Of a stretch of 34,446 nt of DNA, positions 1-10,054 are shown one piece after another. The stretch is taken from positions 1-34,446 of the forward strand of contig CAIYOD010000049.1 in the NCBI GenBank assembly GCA_903927755.1. The letters run 5' to 3'. This DNA is from an uncultured Thermoleophilia bacterium (GTDB lineage: Bacteria > Actinomycetota > Thermoleophilia > UBA2241). The notes beneath the pieces were generated by a model, which worked only from the letters and a program-made list of their open reading frames with translations, made no database searches and had not been told where the DNA came from. A program made the translations under genes and the position numbers. Numbering within the stretch: the first letter of the stretch is position 1; the number at the start of each line of letters is the position of its first letter.

Positions 1-1007
<1,007 letters not shown>

Positions 1008-1076
1008 TGAGTTCCGGTACAGTGGCCTCGGACCCTCCGCGCGACCGCGCCCGGCCATCGACCTGAGAGGTGAGTC

Positions 1077-2564
1077 ATGCCCAATGGCAAGCCGAACATC
1101 CTGGTGCTTTGGGGAGACGACATCGGTTTCTGGAACCTCAGCTGCAACAACCGCGGCATGATGGGCTACCAGACGCCGAACATCGACCGCCTGGCGCATG
1201 AAGGCATCGGCTTCACCGACTTCTACGGCCAGCAGAGCTGCACCGCCGGCCGCGCCGCGTTCATCACCGGGCAGAACCCGCTGCGCACTGGGCTCACCAA
1301 GGTCGGCCTGCCCGGCTCCGACTTCGGCCTCCGGCCCGAGGACCCCACCATCGCCGAGCTCCTCAAGCCCCTCGGCTACGCCACCGCCCAGTTCGGCAAG
1401 AACCACATCGGCGACCTCGACGAGCATCTGCCCACCAACCACGGCTTCGACGAGTTCTTCGGCAACCTCTACCACCTGAACGCCGAGGAGGAGCCCGAGC
1501 ACGAGGACTACCCGAAGGACCCGGCCTTCAAGGATCGCTTCGGACCCCGCGGCGTGATCCACAGCTGGGCGCAGCCCGACGGCACGCAGAAGATCGAGGA
1601 CACCGGGCCGCTCACGCGCAAGCGCATGGAGACCATCGACGACGAGGTCACCGCGCGCACGCTCGAGTACCTGGACGAGGTGACGGCTGAGGACAAGCCG
1701 TTCTTCCTCTGGTGGAACGCGACGCGCATGCACTTCCGCACCCACGTGAAAGAGGAGAACCGCGGCGTCAGCGGCCAGGGTGTCTACAACGACGGCATGG
1801 TCGAGCACGACCGCCACGTCGGCATGATCCTCGACAAGCTCGACGAGCTCGGCATCGCCGAGGACACCATCGTCATGTACTCCACCGACAACGGTCCGCA
1901 CTACAACTCGTGGCCGGACGCAGCGATCACCCCGTTCCGCTCCGAGAAGAACAGCAACTGGGAGGGCGCCTACCGGGTGCCGGCTCTGCTTCGCTGGCCG
2001 GCCAGGTGGCAGGCCGGGATGACGCTCAACGGGATCGTCGCTCACCAGGACATGCTGACCACCTTCCTGGCCGCCGCCGGGGAGCCGGCCATCGCGGAGA
2101 AATGCCGGGCCGGCTACGACGCCGGCGGCAAGACCTTCAAGGTCGTCCTCGACGGCAAGGACATGAACGCCTACTTGGCGGGTGAGGCCGACGAGAGCCC
2201 GCGCGACCGCTTCTTCTACGTCAACGACGATGCCGAGCTCGTCGCCCTCCGGGTCGGCGACTGGAAGTTCATCTTCAAGGAGCAGCGCGCCCGACAGCTC
2301 GCCATCTGGCTGGACCCGTTCGTCGAGCTGCGCGCGCCCAAGATCGTCAACCTGCGCCGCGACCCCTTCGAGCGTGCGCTCGAGGACTCCAACACCTACT
2401 ACGACTGGATGATGGACCGCATCTACATGGTCGTCCCCGCCCAGGCGGCTGTGGCTGAGGCCGTCGCCGAGCTCAGGGAGTTCCCGCCGCGCCAGAAGCC
2501 CGCGTCGTTCAATCTCGACCGCGTGCTCGAGAAGCTTCAAGAGGCCGGGGGAAGCCAGAGCTGA
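1077..2564 (+). CDS. Arylsulfatase-type sulfatase, cysteine (formylglycine) type
   Basis: A 495-residue alkaline-phosphatase-superfamily sulfatase. Metal ligands D14/D15 lie in 'WGDDIGF', the modified residue is C55 in C-T-A-G-R (residues 55-59, the relaxed C-x-[PA]-x-R form), K108 and H110 lie in 'FGKNHIGD', and a later 'STDNGPHYNSW' supplies the second Asp-Asn metal pair. Such enzymes hydrolyse sulfate esters after C55 becomes formylglycine; the adjacent radical-SAM maturase supports that. There is no signal peptide, so the protein is predicted to be cytoplasmic, unusual for sulfatases acting on external polymers but consistent with a small imported substrate. The ATG is preceded by AGAGGTGA at good spacing; TACAGT at 1018-1023 could be a -10 element. 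Substrate cannot be told from sequence. Confidence 0.93.
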   Translation: MPNGKPNILVLWGDDIGFWNLSCNNRGMMGYQTPNIDRLAHEGIGFTDFYGQQSCTAGRAAFITGQNPLRTGLTKVGLPGSDFGLRPEDPTIAELLKPLGYATAQFGKNHIGDLDEHLPTNHGFDEFFGNLYHLNAEEEPEHEDYPKDPAFKDRFGPRGVIHSWAQPDGTQKIEDTGPLTRKRMETIDDEVTARTLEYLDEVTAEDKPFFLWWNATRMHFRTHVKEENRGVSGQGVYNDGMVEHDRHVGMILDKLDELGIAEDTIVMYSTDNGPHYNSWPDAAITPFRSEKNSNWEGAYRVPALLRWPARWQAGMTLNGIVAHQDMLTTFLAAAGEPAIAEKCRAGYDAGGKTFKVVLDGKDMNAYLAGEADESPRDRFFYVNDDAELVALRVGDWKFIFKEQRARQLAIWLDPFVELRAPKIVNLRRDPFERALEDSNTYYDWMMDRIYMVVPAQAAVAEAVAELREFPPRQKPASFNLDRVLEKLQEAGGSQS

Positions 2565-2596
2565 GGACGGCGGACATTCCGGGATCCAGTCCGGCG

Positions 2597-3256
2597 ATGC
2601 GTCCCAAGGCAGGCGTCGAGCGGCGCGCGGCCACACCGCTGGCCGGCGCCGCGGCCGGCATCCTGTTCGCCGCGCTCTTCACCGTGAGCGTCGCGATCAT
2701 CGTCACGAGCATGCACGAGCTGCCGACGGACACCGGCGCGTGGCTCGAAACGGACGCCGGCAGGTTCAAGTTCGCGGTGGGGTTGATGCCCTTCGCCGGC
2801 CTGTTCTTCCTGTGGTTCATCGCGGTGGCGCGAGAGCGTCTCGGCAAGCATGAGGATCAGTTCTTCGCCACCGTGTTCCTCGGGAGTGGCCTGCTGTTCC
2901 TCGCCATGATCTTCGGGGCGGCCGCCTCCGCGGGGGCCATCGCCGCCACCTACACGAGCGATCCCTCGGGCTTCACGTCCAGCACCACATATGTCTACGC
3001 GCGCCAGATGGTGGGGCAGATCTTCACCGTCTACGCCCTGCGCATGGCGGCGGTCTTCCTCATCTCCCAGGCCACGCTGTGGCTGCGCACCGGCGTCATG
3101 CCGAAGTGGCTGGCGTATCCCACCTACGTCGTGGCGGTGGTCCTGCTGTTCGCCACCACCCAGGCGATCTGGATCGTGCTGGTGTTCCCCGCGTGGGTGT
3201 TCCTGATCAGCGTGTACATCCTGGTGACGCACCTGAGGTCCGGAGCAGAGGTCTGA
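2597..3256 (+). CDS. Small polytopic membrane protein, unknown function
   Basis: 219 residues with about five hydrophobic segments (roughly 15-38, 60-78, 88-112, 140-160 and 170-205). The short loops carry Arg/Lys clusters that suggest an ordinary inner-membrane protein. I recognise no family motif or catalytic residue. It starts 33 bp after the sulfatase stop on the same strand and may be co-transcribed with it, although the Shine-Dalgarno region is weak. It converges with the PAP2 gene, 48 bp away. Confidence 0.72.
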   Translation: MRPKAGVERRAATPLAGAAAGILFAALFTVSVAIIVTSMHELPTDTGAWLETDAGRFKFAVGLMPFAGLFFLWFIAVARERLGKHEDQFFATVFLGSGLLFLAMIFGAAASAGAIAATYTSDPSGFTSSTTYVYARQMVGQIFTVYALRMAAVFLISQATLWLRTGVMPKWLAYPTYVVAVVLLFATTQAIWIVLVFPAWVFLISVYILVTHLRSGAEV

Positions 3257-3272
3257 CCCGCTCGAGGCACAA

Positions 3273-3297
3273 GGGGAGACCGTCGCGCGCGCTCCCC
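3273..3297. terminator. Weak hairpin between convergent genes
   Basis: GGGGAG (3273-3278) and CTCCCC (3292-3297) pair across 13 nt in the 48-bp gap between two convergent genes. There is no T-run, so this is only a possible terminator. Confidence 0.25.
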
Positions 3298-3304
3298 GGC
3301 GCCC

Positions 3305-3925
3305 TCAGGCTTCGGCGTCCGGGCGGCGGCCGGGAAGCCGGCTGCGCACCGCGCGCGAGCCGAGCGCCGTGCCCTCGCCGACGGCCATGCCGACCAGCGA
3401 CCCCACGATGACGTCTCCGGGGTAGTGCACGCCGGAGTGGACGCGCGAGTAGGCCACGACGGTGGCGAGGCCCCGAAGCGGCACGCCGAGCACCGGAAGG
3501 GCCTCGGCGACCCCGGCGGCGAACGCGAAGCCTGAGGCCGAGTGGCCGGAGGGGAACGAGGTCGACGTCGGCATCCTCACGTGCCGCGCCTCCTCGAACC
3601 GGACGACGCCGCGTTCCGGCCGGGGGCGGTGGCCGGCGAACTTCATCGGCACGTTGACCACGAATGAATTGAGGCCGACGGCGGCCATGCCGGTGACGGC
3701 GGCGCGGCGTCCCTTCTTGCCGCCGACGGCGAACAGCAGCGCCGCGATCCCCATGTAGAGCTTGGCGTGGTTGGCGGAGTTCGAGAGTCGCCGCAGCGGC
3801 ACGTCGATGAGCGGCGTCGGCGTGGCCTCGATTGCCTGGTAGACGGCGGTGTCGAGCACCACGAGCTCGTGGAACACTTCGCGCGCGATGCTCCCGATGT
3901 CCCGCTTGTCCGTCGTCTCGGCCAC
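3305..3925 (-). CDS. PAP2-family membrane phosphatase
   Basis: 206 residues from a GTG start at 3925. All three motifs of the PAP2/lipid phosphatase family are intact: K95-x6-R102-P103, P125-S-G-H128, and S160-R161-x5-H167-x3-D171, with hydrophobic segments between them. Family members hydrolyse phospholipid-type or prenyl (pyro)phosphates at the membrane: phosphatidic acid, phosphatidylglycerol phosphate, undecaprenyl diphosphate. The active residues are all present, so it should be an enzyme. The gene is divergent from the SulP transporter, with only about 46 bp between the two starts, so both promoters must overlap. A lipid kinase 2.5 kb away could act on the opposite side of the same lipid cycle, but that is inference. 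Confidence 0.9.
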   Translation of the reverse strand: MAETTDKRDIGSIAREVFHELVVLDTAVYQAIEATPTPLIDVPLRRLSNSANHAKLYMGIAALLFAVGGKKGRRAAVTGMAAVGLNSFVVNVPMKFAGHRPRPERGVVRFEEARHVRMPTSTSFPSGHSASGFAFAAGVAEALPVLGVPLRGLATVVAYSRVHSGVHYPGDVIVGSLVGMAVGEGTALGSRAVRSRLPGRRPDAEA

Positions 3926-3971
3926 GGGCAGATGCTACCATTCGTGGCCACACGGCGGGCGAGGGGGCAGC

Positions 3972-5759
3972 GTGGCGACAGAGACTGAGCAGACCGAGAC
4001 GGGGCCGAGCAGGAAGAGCCGGGTGGCCGCGGCCGTGCCGGGCATCGGCATGCTGCGCACGTACAAGCCGGCGTGGCTGCGCTTCGACCTCGTCGCCGGC
4101 ATCGTCCTCGCAGCGATCCTCGTGCCGCAGGGTCTGGCGTACGCGGAGCTGGCCGGGCTCCCTCCCGTCACCGGCCTCTACACCACCATCGCCTGCCTCG
4201 TCGTGTACGCGCTGCTCGGGCCGAGCCGTGTGCTGGTCCTCGGCCCGGACTCGTCGGTCTCGCCGCTCATCTTCGCCGCCATCGTGCCGCTCGTCGTCGC
4301 GAACGACACCGCCAGCGCGATCGCCATGGCCGGCATGCTGGCGCTCATGGTGGGCCTCATCGAGATCGGCCTCGGCCTGGGCAAGCTCGGATTCATCGCC
4401 GACCTGCTCTCCCAGGAGGTCCAGGTCGGCTACATGAACGGGCTGGCGATCACGATCATCGTCGGCCAGCTCCCAAAGTTCTTCGGCTTCTCCACAGACG
4501 CCGACAGCTTCATCGACAAGGTCGGCGCCTTCTTCTCGAACCTCGACCAGACCGACACGACGACGCTACTGGTGGGCCTCGGCACGCTGGCGCTGCTGCT
4601 CGGACTGCCGCACGTCTCGAAGAAGATCCCGGCCGTGCTCGTCGCCGTGGTGGCGGCCACGGTGGTCGCGGCCGCCTTCGGCCTGGCTGCCGAGGGCGTG
4701 AAGACGGTCGGCACGCTGCCGTCCGGGCTGCCGACGCCCTCGTTCCCCTGGACTAGCGCGAGCGACCTCGCGGCGCTCGCCGCCGCCGCCGTCGGCATCG
4801 TGCTGGTCTCGCTGACCGACACCATCGCGACGTCCTCCAGCTTCGCCGCGCGGCGCGGCGACGAGGTCGACGCGAACCGCGAGATGATCGCCGTCGGCGC
4901 CTCGAACGCGGCCGCGGGCCTGTTCCAGGGCTTCGCGATCTCCGTCAGCAGCTCACGGACGGCCGTCGCGGAGCAGGCCGGCTCCAAGACGCAGGTGACC
5001 GGGCTCGTCGGGGCCGGACTCGTCGTGATCATGCTCGTCTTCGTCCCGGGACTGCTCAAGGACCTCCCGCAGACGGCGCTGGCCGCCGTCGTCATCATGG
5101 CGGCCATCTCGCTGGCGAATATCGCCGTCCTGCGCCGCTTCGCGCACGTTCGCAAATCGGCGCTGTTCCTCTCCCTGGTCGCGACCGCCGGCGTGGTCTT
5201 CTTCGGCGTGCTGCAAGGCATCCTCATCGCCGCGATCCTCTCGATCCTCCTGTTCTTTCGCCGGAGCTGGTGGCCGCCGGGCGCCGTGCTCGGGTACGTC
5301 CCCGAGAAGAAGGGCTACCACGACGTCGAACGGTACCCCCTCGCCGAGCAAGAGGAAGGCATCGTGATCTTCCGCTGGGAAGCGCCGCTGTTCTTCGCCA
5401 ACGCCGGCATCTTCCGCCAGCGCGTCCGCAGCCTGGTGGTGGAACGCCAGCCGCTCTGGATCGTGCTCCAGTGCGAAGCCATCACCGACATCGACGTGAC
5501 CGCCGCCGAGATGCTGAAGCAGCTCGACACGGAGCTGAACGCGAAGGGCATCCACTTCGCGTTCGTCGAGCTCCGCGAGCGGCTGCAGGACAGGCTCAGA
5601 CTCTACGGACTGTGGGCGACGCTGGACCGGGAGCACGTCTTCGAGAAGATGAAGCCTGCGATCCGGGCGCTCACCGAACACGGGCCCTACGGACAGGACG
5701 GACCCTACGGGCCTGCCGGCCTGCGGCACCTGGAACCGCCGGACGAGCCGCAGGACTGA
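3972..5759 (+). CDS. SulP-family anion transporter with STAS domain
   Basis: 595 residues from the GTG at 3972, chosen because GAGGGGG lies just upstream; the frame is open back to 3849, but that part would run over the divergent PAP2 start and shows no domain. Residues 38-75 carry the SulP signature region ('LVPQGLAYAELAGLPPVTGLYTT'-like), followed by about 11-12 membrane segments. A cytoplasmic STAS domain occupies roughly residues 465-585 ('DIDVTAAEMLKQL' core). The family moves sulfate, bicarbonate or other anions, usually with H+ or Na+. Given the sulfatase upstream and sulfur genes further on, sulfate is a reasonable guess, but specificity is not readable. The tail after the STAS domain has a short repeated YG[QP]DGPYG-like stretch. 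Confidence 0.93.
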   Translation: MATETEQTETGPSRKSRVAAAVPGIGMLRTYKPAWLRFDLVAGIVLAAILVPQGLAYAELAGLPPVTGLYTTIACLVVYALLGPSRVLVLGPDSSVSPLIFAAIVPLVVANDTASAIAMAGMLALMVGLIEIGLGLGKLGFIADLLSQEVQVGYMNGLAITIIVGQLPKFFGFSTDADSFIDKVGAFFSNLDQTDTTTLLVGLGTLALLLGLPHVSKKIPAVLVAVVAATVVAAAFGLAAEGVKTVGTLPSGLPTPSFPWTSASDLAALAAAAVGIVLVSLTDTIATSSSFAARRGDEVDANREMIAVGASNAAAGLFQGFAISVSSSRTAVAEQAGSKTQVTGLVGAGLVVIMLVFVPGLLKDLPQTALAAVVIMAAISLANIAVLRRFAHVRKSALFLSLVATAGVVFFGVLQGILIAAILSILLFFRRSWWPPGAVLGYVPEKKGYHDVERYPLAEQEEGIVIFRWEAPLFFANAGIFRQRVRSLVVERQPLWIVLQCEAITDIDVTAAEMLKQLDTELNAKGIHFAFVELRERLQDRLRLYGLWATLDREHVFEKMKPAIRALTEHGPYGQDGPYGPAGLRHLEPPDEPQD

Positions 5760-5779
5760 CGGCCCAGGGGCAGGCGGCC

Positions 5780-7147
5780 TCAGGCGTCGATGCGCACCGG
5801 ACGCCCGAGCACGACGTGCCACAGTCCCAGCAAGCCCTTGACGCTCGTGGCCCGCGCGGCCGGCGAGTAGCCGATCGCCTTCAGCGGCAGACGCAGTCGG
5901 AGCACGCTCGGCCGTGACGTGAAGACGAGTGGCGGGTCCATCTCGAGAGACTCCCCGTCGAGTCCGACGGCGATGGGCGACCCCGACGTCACCTCGAAGA
6001 CCGGCGTCTCCCACGAGAGATAGCCCTCGTAAAGGGCGGGTGTCGCCGTCGTCAGCGCCGCGATGGCGCGGGTCGCGGCGACGGCGTCGGGCACGACGAG
6101 GGAGAAGACGCCGAGCCGGCCGGTGTCCATGCGAGGACGCGAGGTGATGCCTCCCGTCGTGGTGCCGTAGGGTCCGTTGGACACCTGGATCACGTGTGCA
6201 CCTTCGTGTTCCACCCCATCGGGTGTGGTGAAGCGCAGGTCGAAGGGCTCCGCCTCGGGACCGAGCATCTCCGGCAGCGCGGCAAACGTCGTCTCCCGCT
6301 TCGCGTCCCGGTACTCCGGCGACTGGACGATGGTGGCGTAGAGGCCGAGCGAGACGTTGTTGACGAAGATCCGCCCGTTCACATCGGCGAGGTCGATGGC
6401 ACGCTCGCGCGCCTCGCCGTAGGCGTCGAGCGCGCCGACCACGTCGTCGCGGTCGAGGCCGACATCGAGGGCGAAGTGATTGCGCGTACCGGCCGGGATG
6501 ACCACCATCGGCACACCACGCTCGGCGGCGATACTGGCGACGAGCGCCTGCGAGCCGTCGCCGCCGGCCATGCCGACCACGTCCGCACCGCGGTCGATGG
6601 CGTCGCGCGCGAGCTGCAGCAGGTCGTCCCCGCGCTGCAGGACGACCGGCTCGATCCCTCGCACGCGGCACTCGTCCGCGAGGTGGAACTTCTCAGCCTT
6701 CCCGCCGCCGGACCTCAGGTTCATGATCAGCACTCCGCGGCGTGCCGCCGGCACCGGCCTACCTGGAGTCTCGCTCTGCTTGAGAGAGCGCACGTCGCGC
6801 TTCAGCGCGTAGCGCGCGAGGAAGAGAGCGACGATCAGCAGAACCAGGCGCACGACCAATGAGAGCACGAATCCTTCGCCGCCGACGATCTGGATGACCA
6901 CGACGCCGACGGCCGCCGCGGCGGCGACGACGACCCAGACCACTCGCGCGGCGCCCTTCCTGGTGAGCGCCTCCCACACGGCGAAGAACGCGACGAAGAG
7001 CAGGATGAGTTGCACCAGCACCTGGAGTGGGCGGTCGACGATGGTGAGTATCGTGCTGGCGATCACGACCACGAACAGGATGATGGCGGCCAGCGCCGCG
7101 AGCCTGCGCCGGCCGCTCGGCCTCGGCTGCGTCCCGTCGTCGGTCAT
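5780..7147 (-). CDS. Membrane-anchored diacylglycerol/lipid kinase (DAGK catalytic domain, YegS/LCB5 type)
   Basis: 455 residues from the ATG at 7147, selected because GGGGGA sits just upstream. Residues 14-115 hold about four transmembrane helices; the soluble kinase follows. Motifs are GGDGS at 195-199 (ATP binding) and PAGTRNHFALDVGLD at 218-232, with a 'NNVSLGLYA' segment and the C-terminal beta domain typical of YegS/BmrU/DgkB. The reaction is ATP-dependent phosphorylation of diacylglycerol or another lipid alcohol. The fused N-terminal membrane domain is uncommon compared with the usual ~300-residue soluble enzymes and would fix it to the inner membrane. It converges with SulP, 20 bp between stops. 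Confidence 0.9.
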   Translation of the reverse strand: MTDDGTQPRPSGRRRLAALAAIILFVVVIASTILTIVDRPLQVLVQLILLFVAFFAVWEALTRKGAARVVWVVVAAAAAVGVVVIQIVGGEGFVLSLVVRLVLLIVALFLARYALKRDVRSLKQSETPGRPVPAARRGVLIMNLRSGGGKAEKFHLADECRVRGIEPVVLQRGDDLLQLARDAIDRGADVVGMAGGDGSQALVASIAAERGVPMVVIPAGTRNHFALDVGLDRDDVVGALDAYGEARERAIDLADVNGRIFVNNVSLGLYATIVQSPEYRDAKRETTFAALPEMLGPEAEPFDLRFTTPDGVEHEGAHVIQVSNGPYGTTTGGITSRPRMDTGRLGVFSLVVPDAVAATRAIAALTTATPALYEGYLSWETPVFEVTSGSPIAVGLDGESLEMDPPLVFTSRPSVLRLRLPLKAIGYSPAARATSVKGLLGLWHVVLGRPVRIDA

Positions 7148-7303
7148 CTCGTCCCCCTTAGCCCGCCTGAGGCCGTACCTTCCCAATCTGCCCCAGGCGA
7201 TATCGTGTCACGGGCGAGGTCCCACTGCCAGACAGCGAGCGCATGAACGAGTGGGCGCTTGGCGATCGCGAGTTCTGCACGCTTGCCGGTGGCGACGCCG
7301 GAC

Positions 7304-7411
7304 TCAGTCAACGGGCCCTCCGTCATCCCAGCCGGCGATCGCGCCGGCGATCGGCGTCGTCGCCCGCCGCTGCACCTTCACGACGTCGGTGTCACTCTCG
7401 GGCGCGTTCAT
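7304..7411 (-). CDS. Probable 35-residue small protein, unknown function
   Basis: An ATG at 7411 on the minus strand, preceded by CTGGAGGACGAG (a GGAGG core five bases upstream), opens a 35-codon frame ending TGA at 7304. About 30 of 34 sense codons after the start end in G or C, as in neighbouring real genes. The peptide begins MNAPESDTDVV, has a basic middle (KVQRR) and a short Ala/Gly/Ile stretch (TTPIAGAIAG), and ends acidic. It lies 45 bp downstream of the antiporter stop, so it could be the last gene of that operon. No family is recognised. Confidence 0.42.
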   Translation of the reverse strand: MNAPESDTDVVKVQRRATTPIAGAIAGWDDGGPVD

Positions 7412-7456
7412 CTCGTCCTCCAGGGTGAGGTGATATGCGCTTCGTCCGGCACCCGG

Positions 7457-8761
7457 TCAGCTCGGCGAGTCGCCGGTGCGAGGCTGCTCGGGGTCGCCGG
7501 CTGCAAGGTGGCGTCGCTGGCGCGGCATCGTCGTCGCCACGGCCTCCGCGGCCTTCGGGTGCGCGCCGGCGTGAGCCTCGTACCAGCGGTGATACACGCC
7601 CACCAGAGGCGCCGAGGTGAGGCCGTGGAGCAGGACGCTGAGCGCGACGGTGACGATGACTGTGGTGAGCAGCGTCTCTCCCTGCGGCACGCCCCGCTCG
7701 ATGACGAGCAGGCCGAACACGACCGAGGCGAGGCCGCGCGGCCCGAACCAGCCGATGAAGGCCACGGTGGGCGCCCGGACTCCCTTGCCCAGCAGGGCGA
7801 TCGCGACCGGGACCATGCGCACGAGCGTGAGGCTGAGCGCCGCGTACAGCACGACCTGCCAGGTGAGGTGCGGGATGGCCCAGGCGATACCGGCGGCACC
7901 GAAGCCGATCCAGGTCACCGCCGCCAGCACTCCTCCCGCTTCCTCTGTGAAAAGCGTCGACTCCGAACCCTGCTCCCCGGCGAAGCGGCCGAACGCCATG
8001 CCGCCCACGAAGGCGGCGATGAAGACGCTGCCGCCGAGCCCCAGTGCGATGGCGAAGGCCAGGAGCGCGGCGGCCAGCGGGAGGATCTGCCGCCACTCGC
8101 TCCCGGTCCAGCCGCGCCGGCCGGCGACCCGCAGGAGCAGGCCGCCCAGCACTCCGGCGATCACGCCGGCCAGGAGCCCCCATCCGATCTGCTCCGCCGC
8201 GTTGCTGACGACGGCCCAGGTGATCCCCGTCGTGAGCTCTGCGTTGGCGAGGTCGAGCGCGACGAGAAAGAAGGGCACGGCGAGGCCGTCGTTGAGACCG
8301 CTCTCCACGTCCAGCGCCTGCCGCACTCGCGCCGGCACGGACGTGTCGGTGACGACTCGCTGGCCGAGCGCCGCGTCGGTCGAGCAGAGCATGGTGGACA
8401 GCAGGAACACCGAGGCGAGCGCCATGCCGGGGAAGGCAAGGACGCCCACGCCGAACCCGGCGAGCATCGTGAGCGGCAGCCCGATGAGCAGCAGGCGACT
8501 CGGCCAGCCGAGCTCGTGACGCAAGGCGCCCAGGTCGAGGCGCGCCGCGTCGCTGAAGAGCAGCAGGACGAGCGTCACCTCGGTGAACCGCTCGGCCACG
8601 GCGCTCTCGAGCGTGACGTCGATCAGCCCCAGGACGTACGCTCCGGCGACGAAGCCGGCGGCCGTGAAGACCAGGGCTGAGGTGATCCCGCGCCGGTCGA
8701 GCGGCCGGGAGAACGCGCTCCAAAGAAGGACGATGACGGTCATGAGCGCTACGGTCACCAT
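7457..8761 (-). CDS. CPA1-family Na+(K+)/H+ antiporter
   Basis: 434 residues, about 12-13 membrane segments, no large C-terminal regulatory domain. The ion-site motifs of CPA1/NhaP exchangers are present: 'LCSTDAALGQ' with D129, and 'ESGLNDGLAVP' with N157-D158. The protein exchanges protons for Na+ or K+ across the inner membrane, for pH and salt control. Its ATG overlaps the stop of the DUF2254 gene (the shared bases read ATGGTGA), so the two proteins are translationally coupled and probably made in a fixed ratio. A soluble C-terminal tail of about 35 residues is Arg/Pro-rich and without known domains. Confidence 0.93.
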   Translation of the reverse strand: MVTVALMTVIVLLWSAFSRPLDRRGITSALVFTAAGFVAGAYVLGLIDVTLESAVAERFTEVTLVLLLFSDAARLDLGALRHELGWPSRLLLIGLPLTMLAGFGVGVLAFPGMALASVFLLSTMLCSTDAALGQRVVTDTSVPARVRQALDVESGLNDGLAVPFFLVALDLANAELTTGITWAVVSNAAEQIGWGLLAGVIAGVLGGLLLRVAGRRGWTGSEWRQILPLAAALLAFAIALGLGGSVFIAAFVGGMAFGRFAGEQGSESTLFTEEAGGVLAAVTWIGFGAAGIAWAIPHLTWQVVLYAALSLTLVRMVPVAIALLGKGVRAPTVAFIGWFGPRGLASVVFGLLVIERGVPQGETLLTTVIVTVALSVLLHGLTSAPLVGVYHRWYEAHAGAHPKAAEAVATTMPRQRRHLAAGDPEQPRTGDSPS

Positions 8762-10011
8762 CCCGCTCGCTCCCCCTCGCGCATGCGCCCGTCCGCCATG
8801 CCGTCGAGGCGGTCCAGGTGCAGCTGCAGTGGCGCCCGACGGCTCTCCGGCGCCAAGGCGCTCAGATCCGTCAGCACTCGCTCGAGGCGCCGCCGCACCT
8901 GCGCGTGCCCGGCGCCCATCTCGATGAGCTCGTCGAAGGACAGCGAGACGTAGTCGTCCCAGCGGGGAAGCGGCAGGACTACGCGCGCCCGGCCGCCCGG
9001 CCCGGTGACGGTCCCCACGTCGAGGTCGCGCCCGACGAGCGTGCGCAGCAGGCTCTCGATGCTGTCGAGGACCTGAGTGGCCGTGGTCGGGTCGTTGACG
9101 GCCGGCGACAGCGCACGCAGCGCGATGTCGACGAGCACGCGGAACGCCAGCGCGGGATCCTGTTCGAAGGTCCGCTCCACACCGGTCCGGATGGCCTTCA
9201 CGACCGCGGCGTCCAGCGACGAGTCAGCCGCCCCGTGGACGACGGCTACCGGAGCGTGCTCATGCACCATCTGCCCGATGGGGACGACGATCTCGATGGC
9301 CGCGTCCGCGTCCCGAGCGGCGGCGATGATCCTCGGCACGTCGATCGCCTGGATGACGCCGGGCGCTCCGGTCCAGGCGACCTCACGCTTGCCCTCCGGC
9401 ATGGCGCCCCGTCCCTCATCCTCGTCCACGTCGCCCAGCGGTCTATCCGGATACACGCCGTCGAGAACCTGTCGCCCGTGCTGCGTGACCTGAGCCAGGG
9501 TCGATGCGAGCTGGACCGAGCTGAAGGCGCGCATCTGCAGGCTGCGGAACATGGCGATGGCCGCGAGCAGGAGGGCGACGATGACGATGACGATCAGCCC
9601 GGTGACCTCCTCGGCGCCGCCCGTGCTGAATGCAGCCACGAACGAGAAGACCAGGACACCGGTGTAGAACCCGAAGGCGTGCCACACGATCGGCGAGGTG
9701 TAGAAGAGGTTGAGCCGCGGCGTGAACGTCGTCGAGCCGAACTGCACGACCAGGAACAGCAGCGAGAAGATGACGCCGATGAAGGTGAGGAGGCCGGCCC
9801 CGACGGCGAGCAGCATCTGGACGGTCTCGACGCGCGGCACCGTGAAACCCACGGGGATCTGCGGTACGAGCAGGCCGAGGACCACGCCGATGGCGACGTA
9901 GAAGAGCTGGGTGATGCCGACGCGCAGGCGCCGGCGCCGGCGCAGCCCTCGTCCAAGCTTGCGTATGGCTCCCGTCCCCGCATACGCGGTCTCGCCGTCC
10001 ACCGCCTCCAA
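8755..10011 (-). CDS. DUF2254-family membrane protein
   Basis: 418 residues if translation begins at the TTG at 10011, which has GAGGAGG five bases upstream. A GTG at 10002 is the alternative, but its spacing is too long; the frame is open to 10140, where it would overlap the receiver gene. About four transmembrane helices in the first 190 residues ('FTPRLNLFYTSPIVWHAFGF' between them) are followed by a cytosolic domain with the DUF2254 motif region 'ALRALSPAVNDPTTA'. The family has no established biochemical role. Coupling with the antiporter and sitting behind a receiver gene suggest an accessory to ion transport or its control; this is inference. Confidence 0.85.
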   Translation of the reverse strand: MEAVDGETAYAGTGAIRKLGRGLRRRRRLRVGITQLFYVAIGVVLGLLVPQIPVGFTVPRVETVQMLLAVGAGLLTFIGVIFSLLFLVVQFGSTTFTPRLNLFYTSPIVWHAFGFYTGVLVFSFVAAFSTGGAEEVTGLIVIVIVALLLAAIAMFRSLQMRAFSSVQLASTLAQVTQHGRQVLDGVYPDRPLGDVDEDEGRGAMPEGKREVAWTGAPGVIQAIDVPRIIAAARDADAAIEIVVPIGQMVHEHAPVAVVHGAADSSLDAAVVKAIRTGVERTFEQDPALAFRVLVDIALRALSPAVNDPTTATQVLDSIESLLRTLVGRDLDVGTVTGPGGRARVVLPLPRWDDYVSLSFDELIEMGAGHAQVRRRLERVLTDLSALAPESRRAPLQLHLDRLDGMADGRMREGERAGW

Positions 10012-10054
10012 GCCGTCCTCCTCGTTACTGCGTGCGGTCCAGTGCAGGGGCTGG

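Noticed and set aside
3849-3971. Extended N-terminus of the SulP transporter
   Set aside because: These 41 codons run over the divergent PAP2 start and show no domain, while GTG at 3972 has a good ribosome site.
4953-6671. Long open frame on the minus strand (572 codons) across SulP and the lipid kinase
   Set aside because: It is antisense or out of frame to two well-supported genes, with Arg/Ala/Gly-rich low-complexity translation typical of shadow frames in high-GC DNA.
7259-8680. 473-codon plus-strand frame opposite the antiporter
   Set aside because: The composition (Arg, His, Asp, Gln, Glu) is that of an antisense frame; the antiporter on the other strand is certain.
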